42,630 nt of DNA from assembly GCA_029881435.1 (NCBI GenBank), contig JAOUMR010000019.1:1-42630 (forward strand), in the 5' to 3' direction. This DNA comes from Nitrospira sp. (lineage in GTDB: Bacteria; Nitrospirota; Nitrospiria; Nitrospirales; Nitrospiraceae). Each line of letters starts with the position of its first letter. Position 1 is the stretch's first letter. Below the pieces are notes generated by a model. That model searched no databases and had not been told where the DNA came from. It worked only from the letters and a program-made list of their open reading frames with translations. The position numbers and the translations under genes are program-made. Shown here in pieces: positions 16,331-24,369 of the stretch.

Positions 16331-18250
16331 ATGGGCCTATTAACCGGCAAGCGCGTGTTTTCGATTATGGCGCTCTGCATGATGGTTGGCCTCCTTCTGC
16401 TTCCGATCGTTGTGGCTCTGCCTTCGCCGGCTATCGGTGAAGAAGCTCCTGCTGTCGGCGATGAGGCAAAGAAGGATGGGGAGAAGGTTGAGAAGGGTCG
16501 GGATGTCTATTACAAGACCGAGGGTATTGTCGTCGGCGCCCCTGCCCCTAAGACCACGGATGGTCCTAAAGATTATCCGCGATACAACTTTGAAAGTCGT
16601 GTTCTGATCTGGTTTGCCAACCAGCAGCATCTCTATTATGGCAGCTTCGTGTTGGCAGTCCCGATCTTTTGCATGATCATCGAGTTCATGGGCGTCGTGA
16701 CCAAGGATAAGGCGCTTGCGAAGCGGTATGATCAGCTAGCCTATGACTTTATCAAAATTAGTCTCACGGCCTACTCATTAACGGCGATCTTGGGCGGCAT
16801 ATTGATTTTCACATTCCTGACGCTCTATCCGGCATTCTTCTCCTATTTGTCAGGTATTTTCCGCCCTGTCATGCATATCTATGCGTTGATGTTCGTTGCG
16901 GAGAGTGGAACCCTGTACATCTATTATTATGGTTGGGACAAGATGAGGGAAGGGTTCCTGAAGTGGATTCACCTTAGCATGTCGGTGGTCCTCAATATCA
17001 TCGGCACTCTGCTCATGTTCCTGGCCAACTCCTGGATCGGATTTATGATGTCGCCGGCTGGCGTTGATGAGCAGGGGCGGTTTCTTGGAAACATCTGGCA
17101 TGTCATCCATACTGCCTTATGGAATCCGCTTAACCTTCACCGGATCCTTGGCAATATGGCCTTCGGAGGCGGTGTGGTGGCGGCCTATGCAGCGTACAAA
17201 TTCTTGGCGTCAAAGACGGATGAAGATCGAGCTCATTATGACTGGATGGGTTATATCGCAATGGCGCTTGGTGTGGCCTTCCTGATTCCACTGCCGTTTG
17301 CAGGTTACTGGCTGATGCGCGAAGTCTATGCGTATCGCCAGCAGATGGGGATCACGTTGATGGGAGGGTTGCTCGCCTGGCTCTTTATTATTCAGGCGAC
17401 CATGATCGGCATTCTGTTTCTCAGTACAAATTATTATCTCTGGCAGGCAATGGGTCGGATGCGCGGCGCAGAGAAATACCAGCGCTATATCAAGTATCTC
17501 GTATTTTTGCTTGCCTGCGGCTACATCGTGTTTATTACGCCCCACACGATGGTCATGTCGCCCGCTGAATTAAAGGCAATGGGAGGTCAACAGCACCCGG
17601 TGTTGGGTAACTACGGGGTTATGTCCGCGAAAAATGGTGGTATCAACGTTATTATTACAACCACTGTGTTGAGCTTCGTCTGGTATATGCGTGGCAATAA
17701 AGTATCCACAGTCTCATGGGCGAAGTTTGGCAATATCTTCATGGGCGTCTTCTTTGTTTGCGCGTACATTAATATTATCTGGCTTGCTGTTTATGGGTAT
17801 TACATTCCAGCGAACGTGCGGGTTGGTTTGTCTGTCCCGCAAGTCGCGACCACTCTGTCGTGCCTGTTCTTCATGTTTGCCCTCAACAGTGTGATGATGA
17901 GGGGGGCGAAGCAGATGGGTCCAATTGAGTGGGGAAAGATTTCTGCTCGGTCGCAATATGCGCTCATTATGCTTGCGACCGCCTTTACCTGGATGATGGG
18001 TTTGATGGGCTACATTCGCTCATCCGTCCGGTTGTTCTGGCACGTCAATGAAATCATGAGGGATAACTCGCCATGGGCCTATACTCATACGGTCGGGTTT
18101 GCGGCCAATATGATTTCAGCCAACGTATTATTTTTCTGGATTAGTATTCTGTTTGTCTTTTGGTTAGGCAGCTTAACGGCTAAAAAGGTTCCAGTTGAAT
18201 CCAAGGCGGGAATTCCAGGAAGTGTCCCGCAGCCGGCTGCGAGTCATTAA
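16331..18250 (+). CDS. Cytochrome bd-like oxidase subunit, paralogue 2
   Basis: A 639-residue protein with an N-terminal signal-anchor, a charged linker (residues 40-75) and about 14 membrane spans. CydA-like features visible by eye are RVLIWFANQQHLYYG (H100, matching the N-terminal haem-ligand His of CydA), an EFxG segment, MHIYALMFVAES (H182) leading to YYYGWDKM, FLANSWIGFMMSPAG (compare ANGW of CydA) and WNPLNLHR. The canonical haem b558 His of CydA does not line up clearly. It corresponds to the bd-like oxidase proposed in Nitrospira as a terminal oxidase. The start at 16331 follows AAGGAGG; the in-frame upstream start has none. Three cytochrome genes follow. Confidence 0.88.
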   Translation: MGLLTGKRVFSIMALCMMVGLLLLPIVVALPSPAIGEEAPAVGDEAKKDGEKVEKGRDVYYKTEGIVVGAPAPKTTDGPKDYPRYNFESRVLIWFANQQHLYYGSFVLAVPIFCMIIEFMGVVTKDKALAKRYDQLAYDFIKISLTAYSLTAILGGILIFTFLTLYPAFFSYLSGIFRPVMHIYALMFVAESGTLYIYYYGWDKMREGFLKWIHLSMSVVLNIIGTLLMFLANSWIGFMMSPAGVDEQGRFLGNIWHVIHTALWNPLNLHRILGNMAFGGGVVAAYAAYKFLASKTDEDRAHYDWMGYIAMALGVAFLIPLPFAGYWLMREVYAYRQQMGITLMGGLLAWLFIIQATMIGILFLSTNYYLWQAMGRMRGAEKYQRYIKYLVFLLACGYIVFITPHTMVMSPAELKAMGGQQHPVLGNYGVMSAKNGGINVIITTTVLSFVWYMRGNKVSTVSWAKFGNIFMGVFFVCAYINIIWLAVYGYYIPANVRVGLSVPQVATTLSCLFFMFALNSVMMRGAKQMGPIEWGKISARSQYALIMLATAFTWMMGLMGYIRSSVRLFWHVNEIMRDNSPWAYTHTVGFAANMISANVLFFWISILFVFWLGSLTAKKVPVESKAGIPGSVPQPAASH

Positions 18251-18327
18251 CTAAAGTTTGGTATTGACGGTTGGCATAACAGTACGAGAGTGCAAGCTCT
18301 TTGCTGTAGCTGTAGGAGGTCAGGACC

Positions 18328-19635
18328 TTGGGTAACTTGATTGCAGAAGCAGTTTCAATGGGTTGGATGGCTCTTGCCATCATTGCGGGTCTGCTAGTTT
18401 ATTTTCAGGTGTCCATCAGCGATCCGGCTGCAAAAAAGCGAGCTGTATTTAAGACATTCATTGGAATGGTCTCTTGCTTGCTTCTGTTCATGGCAATTGC
18501 AAATTATAAAACGAATTTCTACGGGGAAAGTCGGCTGCTTCCCGTCTCTCTTGTGATGATTACCGTGACAACGTTTGTCATGGCGCTGTACTTCACCAAT
18601 TTGAGCGCCTTGCTGAAGATAGGCGGGATGATGTTTTTTATAGCTGCGTTTCTTTCCGGCTATGGAAACTGGTTGCCTCAGGTTGAAGGTGGCTTTCCGC
18701 CAGTAGAGGAAAAGAAAACGTGGGATTCGATGACCCCGGAACAGCTGGCTGATGAAGGTGAGAAAATTATCTTTGGGGGAGTTGGGAAGAATAAGGAGCA
18801 AGGTGCAATCGGCAAGGGGCAATGCCCACTGTGCCACGCATTCCATGCCGGGATGTTGGGTGAACGAGCTCCCAACCTATTAGGTATTCCTGAGAGAGCA
18901 GGTCAGATACTGGAAGATCCTAAATACTCCAAGGGGGATCCGTCGAAGCGTGAGTATGAACAGAAGGAAGCTTTCCCAGGGTCCGGCACGGCCGAAAGCG
19001 GGCTTGAGTATATCGCTGAATCCCACGCATGCCCAAGCTGCTATGTCGTAGCTGGCTATGGAGTGAAGGGGACGAACGATAAGCAGAGTCCAATGCCGGC
19101 AATTCATAAGCCACCAATTTCTCTTAGTCTTCCTGAACTGGCAGCAGTAGATATCTGGCTCTACAGTCGTGAGGGACGCGATGCCCCGTCGTTTGAAGAA
19201 ATTGTGAAAGCCTATGAGAAGTTTATTCCCGAAGCTGACCGTCCTAAGCAAGAAGAGGAAAAGGCTGCTGGGGCGACTTCACTGATGGCTGATGGGACTG
19301 AGCCAGTGGACCAAATTTTAGCTAAAGCGCAATGTGTGGCCTGCCACACCATCCCTGGAATCCCTGGGGCTATCGGGACAATCGGTCCCAAGCTGGAGGA
19401 AGGGACGACCGCTGCACTTCGTCTCAAGGACCCGGAATATAAAGGCACAGCCAAATCAGCTACGGAATACATCATGGAATCGATCGTCGATCCCAGCGCC
19501 TTTGTGGTGAAGCCGTTCCCTGATAACACCATGCCAAAAGTCTTTGGGCAAAAGTTGAGCGCTGGTGCCTTGAAAAAAATCGTCGACTATTTATCACAAG
19601 TGAAGACCGGAGCACCGCCACCAAAAATTTCGTAG
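18328..19635 (+). CDS. Membrane-bound dihaem cytochrome c
   Basis: A 435-residue protein with about four N-terminal membrane helices (residues 1-120) and two cytochrome c domains facing the periplasm. Haem sites are CPLCH (C166-H170) and CVACH (C336-H340). The domains look like a duplication: each has an ESI-type helix and a later Met-Pro ligand segment (SPMPAI, NTMPKVF). In domain 1 the loop that reads DPSA in domain 2 is CPSC (C235, C238). The start is TTG 18328 behind a strong AGGAGG. It follows oxidase paralogue 2 by 77 bases and likely carries electrons to it. Confidence 0.87.
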   Translation: MGNLIAEAVSMGWMALAIIAGLLVYFQVSISDPAAKKRAVFKTFIGMVSCLLLFMAIANYKTNFYGESRLLPVSLVMITVTTFVMALYFTNLSALLKIGGMMFFIAAFLSGYGNWLPQVEGGFPPVEEKKTWDSMTPEQLADEGEKIIFGGVGKNKEQGAIGKGQCPLCHAFHAGMLGERAPNLLGIPERAGQILEDPKYSKGDPSKREYEQKEAFPGSGTAESGLEYIAESHACPSCYVVAGYGVKGTNDKQSPMPAIHKPPISLSLPELAAVDIWLYSREGRDAPSFEEIVKAYEKFIPEADRPKQEEEKAAGATSLMADGTEPVDQILAKAQCVACHTIPGIPGAIGTIGPKLEEGTTAALRLKDPEYKGTAKSATEYIMESIVDPSAFVVKPFPDNTMPKVFGQKLSAGALKKIVDYLSQVKTGAPPPKIS

Positions 19636-19677
19636 CGTCCGGTTGCTTTTTATGCGGAGAGTAAAGGGAGTATCTCG

Positions 19678-20715
19678 ATGAAAGCATTGATGTCACTCAG
19701 CGCCTTGATTGGAGTAGCTGGGCTTCTCCTTCTGGGTGGGATGGTTCTCGATATTGTCCCATCCACTACCATACGGTTGGTGGAAGGCTATATGCCCATG
19801 CAGTTGTTGCTTGAAATGGGATGTTTCGTCCTTGGATTTGCGGGGTTGAGTTATATCTTGAATGCCATGGGAATGGCCATTCCACGGTTTTGGCAAGGCA
19901 TAGGGTTCTGGGTGTTCTTCCTGTTGTACCTCAAATATCGCGTCTATCCACCGATCCCATTCAGCGTGCGAGCCATGTATGGGACCGTGTCTCTTGTCGC
20001 CGTCTTTATGTGGGTCTCTGCTAACGAAGAAGATTGGCAGAAATTCAAGCAGCCTATCATGAACGTGCTCGATGCGCAGACTGGCATGAATAAACTCCTA
20101 CGCTATGCGTATCTTGTCCTCCTGCCGATCCTCATTGGGGGGTTTTCATTCAACGCGATGATGCCGAAATCTGAAGAGCCAATTGAGTTAAGAACCGTTC
20201 ATCCGGCACCCCCAGCGAGCACAAAAGTCCATGGCAAGACCTATACGTTGCAAACTTCACAAAATCCGTATCGCGTAAATACTGAGGGGAAGTACGATCA
20301 AGAATATACAAACGCCAATATTGTTGAACAGGGAATGGGGCGTTTGATGAAACCTAATGCCAATCCATGGGATGAAACGAACCAGGGTTACCTGAAGTAT
20401 GTACGAGAGGGTGGGGAGATCTTCTTTCAGAATTGCCATTTCTGCCATGGAGATAACCTGAATGGACGAGGCTTGCACGCCTTTGCCTTCAATCCAATTC
20501 CCGCAAACTTTACCGATCCTGGTACGATCGCACAGCTTCAAGAAACCTTTATCTTCTGGCGTGTTGCGAAGGGTGGTATCGGATTACCTAATGAGGGATT
20601 CCCTTGGGCCTCGGTCATGCCTCCCTGGGAACAGCATTTGACTGTTGATGAAATCTGGAAGGTAATTTTGTTCGAATATTGGCATACCGGCTACTACCCA
20701 CGAACCTGGGATTAG
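19678..20715 (+). CDS. Membrane-bound monohaem cytochrome c
   Basis: A 345-residue protein with four or five N-terminal hydrophobic segments (to about residue 160) and a soluble C-terminal cytochrome c domain with one haem site, CHFCH (C253-H257), and a probable Met ligand near ASVMPPWE. The fusion of a membrane module to a single cytochrome c domain recalls cytochrome subunits that accept quinol electrons, but I do not recognise the membrane part. ATG 19678 has an AAAGGGAG ribosome site. It is third in the oxidase paralogue 2 cluster. Confidence 0.85.
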   Translation: MKALMSLSALIGVAGLLLLGGMVLDIVPSTTIRLVEGYMPMQLLLEMGCFVLGFAGLSYILNAMGMAIPRFWQGIGFWVFFLLYLKYRVYPPIPFSVRAMYGTVSLVAVFMWVSANEEDWQKFKQPIMNVLDAQTGMNKLLRYAYLVLLPILIGGFSFNAMMPKSEEPIELRTVHPAPPASTKVHGKTYTLQTSQNPYRVNTEGKYDQEYTNANIVEQGMGRLMKPNANPWDETNQGYLKYVREGGEIFFQNCHFCHGDNLNGRGLHAFAFNPIPANFTDPGTIAQLQETFIFWRVAKGGIGLPNEGFPWASVMPPWEQHLTVDEIWKVILFEYWHTGYYPRTWD

Positions 20716-20777
20716 TAGCAAGCCGCACTGGTTGCTAGCACGGAAATACCGATCTACATAGGAAGAAGAGGGTAAAC

Positions 20778-22550
20778 ATGATGGACAGCATAACGTATAA
20801 GGCCGGGTTCATGACGGCTGCTGCCTTTGGGCTCTTTCTAGGCGCCAGCTTCGGAAGCACGGTTGTTTCGGCACAAGAGATGCCGGAAGGGTTTAAAAAG
20901 GGAGATCTCGCGCCACCCCCTTCCGCTGAAATGATAGAGGCTGGGAAACGGGTGTATTTCACTAAGTGCGTCTGGTGTCACGGTGTAGACGGTGCCGGTG
21001 ACGGCCCTGGTGCTGATCGACTTTGGCCCAGGCCGAGAAACTTCAATCAAGGAACCTTCAAGATTCGGCATACCGCGAGCGGTGAGCTTCCCCTGTTTGA
21101 CGCAAAAAAGCCAACTGATGGCCAAAACGATCTCTTTGAGACGGTTACACATGGATTGCCCGGATCTGCCATGCCACCGTGGGAAGGTATCCTGACAGAA
21201 GAACAGCGACTCCAAGTTTTATCCTTTGTTACGACTGAACTAGTGAAGGATCGTGAGTTTACAGATAAGGAGTCGGAAACCCAGACAGTCCTTAACCTCG
21301 GAGCGCTCAATCCGAAGGAGGCAACTGAAGAGAGTATAAAGCGTGGTGCGGAACTTGTCGTAGAAAAGAAATGTGTTGAATGCCATGGGATGGAAGGACG
21401 GGGCGATGGAAACGCCTTCAACCTGAAGGATGATTGGGGTTTTTCTATCCAACCGGCCGATTGGCACAAGTGTTGGAATTTTCGTGGTAGCCGTCAGGAT
21501 CCATATAATGTAAGGAACATCTTCCGGACGTTCTCAACCGGCGTCAATGGCACACCCATGCCATCATTCGCCGATAATACGACGGTCGATGAACGGTGGG
21601 ATATCGCCAACTTTGTCAACTCCCTTTGTGAACGAGATTCGTTGGGCAATCCTCTTCCAATCGATCCACTGACCGATAAGCCCAAAATCAATTTTGTGAT
21701 TCCGTCTGATCCTGTGGAAGGAGAAATCCCAACAGATATTGAAGCTGAGGCTTGGGCCAAAGCTCCGAAGCGAATTGTTGCGATGGGTGGGCAGATTACC
21801 CATAAGCCCAGGAACTTTGTGAATCGGATCGACGATATCTGGGTGCGGTCCCTCTATAATGAGCAACACATTGTCTATTTGCTGGAATGGGATGATCGGA
21901 CCAAGAGTGTAGCAGAGGGAAGGCTTCCGTGGGAGCCGACAGAGGTGAATATTGACGTGAAGGAGCAAGACCCAAAGACCGGTGAAGAAGGGTCGATCGC
22001 TTCTCACCAAAATAATTACACTGTGTATAACGATGCGATTGCTATCCAAACAGCGGTGAAGTGGAAAGAATTACCGGCTCCAATCAAGCCTCGATATTTG
22101 TTCGGCACTAATGAACAATTCCCAGTTGATATTGTGAAGTGGGAAGCCGATGGGTCTCTCCGTGCGTTCTTGGGTACTGGATGGGATAAGGACTTCGAGG
22201 AACGCGATAACTACGAAGAGGACATGAAGCTCTTATCGGCTGAATGGAAGAATGGCCGCTGGTATGTGATGATTCAGCGTCCCGTGGGGAATAATAAGGA
22301 TCAAGATTACGATGAAGACACCTTCTTTGAGGTGGGGCAATACATCCCGACCGTGTTCTTCGCATGGGATGGGCACAATGGTGATGCAGGAAGAAAGATG
22401 GCCGTCTCTGCGTTCTATTACACGTTTATGAATCCACCGGTTCCCCAGGAAACCTATATCTATCCAGTGGTTATCGCTGTGGGTGTGGTGCTTCTGGAAG
22501 GATGGGTCTTGACTCGTCGCGCAAACAAGAAGAAGGGGAAGATGCTTTAG
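20778..22550 (+). CDS. Dihaem c plus haem-b (NxrC/EbdC-like) electron-transfer protein
   Basis: A 590-residue exported protein. After a signal peptide (cleavage near VSAQ) come two cytochrome c domains with CVWCH (C64-H68) and CVECH (C199-H203), then from about residue 315 a beta-rich ethylbenzene-dehydrogenase-gamma-type domain (EWDDRT, DAIAIQTAVKW, YIPTVFFAWDGHNGDAG), and a C-terminal membrane anchor with a basic tail. This domain family includes the haem-b subunits of ethylbenzene dehydrogenase and the putative NxrC of nitrite oxidoreductases. No NxrA or NxrB lies nearby, so it probably belongs to the oxidase cluster or is a dispersed NxrC paralogue. Confidence 0.87.
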   Translation: MMDSITYKAGFMTAAAFGLFLGASFGSTVVSAQEMPEGFKKGDLAPPPSAEMIEAGKRVYFTKCVWCHGVDGAGDGPGADRLWPRPRNFNQGTFKIRHTASGELPLFDAKKPTDGQNDLFETVTHGLPGSAMPPWEGILTEEQRLQVLSFVTTELVKDREFTDKESETQTVLNLGALNPKEATEESIKRGAELVVEKKCVECHGMEGRGDGNAFNLKDDWGFSIQPADWHKCWNFRGSRQDPYNVRNIFRTFSTGVNGTPMPSFADNTTVDERWDIANFVNSLCERDSLGNPLPIDPLTDKPKINFVIPSDPVEGEIPTDIEAEAWAKAPKRIVAMGGQITHKPRNFVNRIDDIWVRSLYNEQHIVYLLEWDDRTKSVAEGRLPWEPTEVNIDVKEQDPKTGEEGSIASHQNNYTVYNDAIAIQTAVKWKELPAPIKPRYLFGTNEQFPVDIVKWEADGSLRAFLGTGWDKDFEERDNYEEDMKLLSAEWKNGRWYVMIQRPVGNNKDQDYDEDTFFEVGQYIPTVFFAWDGHNGDAGRKMAVSAFYYTFMNPPVPQETYIYPVVIAVGVVLLEGWVLTRRANKKKGKML

Positions 22551-22581
22551 TTTCACAAGAATAGAGAGAAGTGGAATGGTG

Positions 22582-22615
22582 GAGGGGGTAGGGTTACCTA
22601 CCCCCTCTTTTTTTT
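22582..22615 (+). terminator. Rho-independent terminator after the oxidase cluster
   Basis: A perfect 11-base-pair GC-rich stem (22582-22592 with 22597-22607), a GTTA loop and a run of eight T. It lies 31 bases after the stop of the NxrC-like gene and just before mobA, closing the cytochrome operon. Confidence 0.92.
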
Positions 22616-22624
22616 GAGTGTACT

Positions 22625-23248
22625 GTGAGCCCTATGCTGATTGCTGATGTCACAGGTGTTCTACTAGGGGGCGGAAAGAGCACCCGGATGGGACGGGATA
22701 AGCGGTTTCTTTCCATCGGCGGCCAGACCCTCCTTGAGAGAGGATTATGTGCGATGTGCGCACTGTTCCAACGTGTGTGTGTTGTGATTGGGCAGGACAG
22801 CCTTTCCCCTCCAGTTGAAGTGCCAGTCTTCCGTGATGTGGTTCCCGATTGCGGAAGTCTTGGAGGGCTCTATACAGGTCTTTGTGAAGCCTCAACCTCG
22901 TACATATTTGTGGCGGCCTGTGATATGCCATTTCTCAATGCGAATCTGGTCAAGTACATGATTGGATTAAAGGAGGAGGCAGATATCGTTGTGGCGTCTT
23001 GGAAGACCCGACTCCAGCCAACACACGCCATTTATTCAAAGCGATGTATGGCGAGTTTTGAGGATATGATTCGTAGGCAAGACGTGAAGATTCAGGCCGT
23101 ATTTCAGCAGCCTTCTCTCAGTGTGCGATTCATGACGGAAAATGAAGTGAGTCAGATCGACCCAGAAGGACGTTCATTCATCAATATCAATAATCCAGCT
23201 GATCTTGAGGCAGCTCGGTTGCTACATGGCGACCCTGCGCATTCATGA
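22625..23248 (+). CDS. mobA: Molybdenum cofactor guanylyltransferase MobA
   Basis: MobA attaches GMP to molybdopterin to make the bis-MGD cofactor used by DMSO-reductase-family enzymes, including nitrite oxidoreductase. The 207-residue protein shows the nucleotidyltransferase motif LLGGGKSTRMGRDK (about residues 13-26), DVVPDCGSLGGLYTG, AACDMPF and the terminal NINNPADL. The start is GTG 22625, with ATG 22634 as alternative; the terminator sits directly upstream, so this gene needs its own promoter. The product is cytoplasmic. Confidence 0.92.
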   Translation: MSPMLIADVTGVLLGGGKSTRMGRDKRFLSIGGQTLLERGLCAMCALFQRVCVVIGQDSLSPPVEVPVFRDVVPDCGSLGGLYTGLCEASTSYIFVAACDMPFLNANLVKYMIGLKEEADIVVASWKTRLQPTHAIYSKRCMASFEDMIRRQDVKIQAVFQQPSLSVRFMTENEVSQIDPEGRSFININNPADLEAARLLHGDPAHS

Positions 23249-23266
23249 CCTACCAACTGTGTAGGT

Positions 23267-24259
23267 ATGCAGATGAACCGAAACATCGTAATCATTCACC
23301 CCGGTGCTTTGGGGGATGTGTTGCTCGCTGTCCCGGCGATGAAGAAGCTGACTGCGAGATTCTCGCAGCATACAATCTTGCTGATCGCTCGTGCGCCTGT
23401 TAGTCGCTTGCTGGCTGAGTGTCGTGTGATCGATGAATGGCTATCCATAGAGTCACAGGCATGTGCTGGATTATTTACAAGGTTCGGTGGCCCATCCAAT
23501 GAGTTGCAATCGCGTTTGGCGCGATGTGATGCGGCTGTGGCATGGACCGAAGATACCGACGGTTCCCTGGCCAATGTTCTCGGCGAATTTGGAATACCGC
23601 GAGTATGGATTCAATCACCATTTTCTTCGGCTGTGAACGCAAGGCATCAGCGTGATCGTTTCCTTGAATCGGTTGGCGAAACAGGCACAGATGTTCTAGG
23701 AAATGACGGCCTGCACATTCCTGATCATCTCCTTGAGGAGGGTAGGGTATGCCTCCAGAACAGGGGCATCTCGCCGAATTGCTCGCTGGTGTTTGTCCAC
23801 CCGGGAAGTGGAAGTATCCACAAGTGCCTCAGGTCTGAGAAATTAGCCGGCATCCTTCAGCAATTGCAGCAGCGAGAGATGTCTCCCGTTCTGTTAGAGG
23901 GACCAGCTGATCAAGGTGCTGCGGAAGGTGTGCTGAAGCTGCTAAGTAAGAAGCCGCCGGTTCTGCGAGACCTCAACCTCTCGTTGCTTGCCGGAATCCT
24001 TGCGCATGCAGAGCTGTATCTTGGCCATGATTCAGGTCTTACACACCTGGCTGCTCTCTTGGGTGTGCGGACTGTTGTGGTATTTGGCCCGACAGACCAT
24101 CATCGGTGGGCACCGTACGGAGAACAAGTGACCATCGTACGCGGGGCACCCTGTGTTTGTCCCTCATGGGATGCAGTGAAAAAGTGCCACGAGAAACCTT
24201 GTCTCGACCTTCCTATAGAAGAAATTCTGACCGCAATGAAGCTTCAAACAGCGGTATAG
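23267..24259 (+). CDS. Glycosyltransferase family 9 (heptosyltransferase-like)
   Basis: A 330-residue protein of the ADP-heptose:LPS heptosyltransferase type. It begins with the family signature IIHPGALGDVLLAVPA, has the central FVHPGSGSIHKC (sugar-nucleotide domain start) and the C-terminal YLGHDSGLTHLAALLG and VVFGPTDHHRWAPYG. It probably adds a sugar to lipopolysaccharide core at the cytoplasmic membrane. It follows mobA by 18 bases. The exact donor and acceptor cannot be read from sequence. Confidence 0.87.
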   Translation: MQMNRNIVIIHPGALGDVLLAVPAMKKLTARFSQHTILLIARAPVSRLLAECRVIDEWLSIESQACAGLFTRFGGPSNELQSRLARCDAAVAWTEDTDGSLANVLGEFGIPRVWIQSPFSSAVNARHQRDRFLESVGETGTDVLGNDGLHIPDHLLEEGRVCLQNRGISPNCSLVFVHPGSGSIHKCLRSEKLAGILQQLQQREMSPVLLEGPADQGAAEGVLKLLSKKPPVLRDLNLSLLAGILAHAELYLGHDSGLTHLAALLGVRTVVVFGPTDHHRWAPYGEQVTIVRGAPCVCPSWDAVKKCHEKPCLDLPIEEILTAMKLQTAV

Positions 24260-24369
24260 ACTCTGCAAGTCCTCGTAATTCCAGGCAAAACCGTCTTGTC
24301 TCTCAAAACATCATATGTTAGAGTGCCCCGTTAATTTGCTTTTACTGGTAAGGGGTTAGGAGAAGCCTT

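Noticed and set aside
18262-18300. TTGACG before the dihaem cytochrome gene as a promoter
   Set aside because: No acceptable -10 box at normal spacing; the gene is more likely read from the oxidase upstream.
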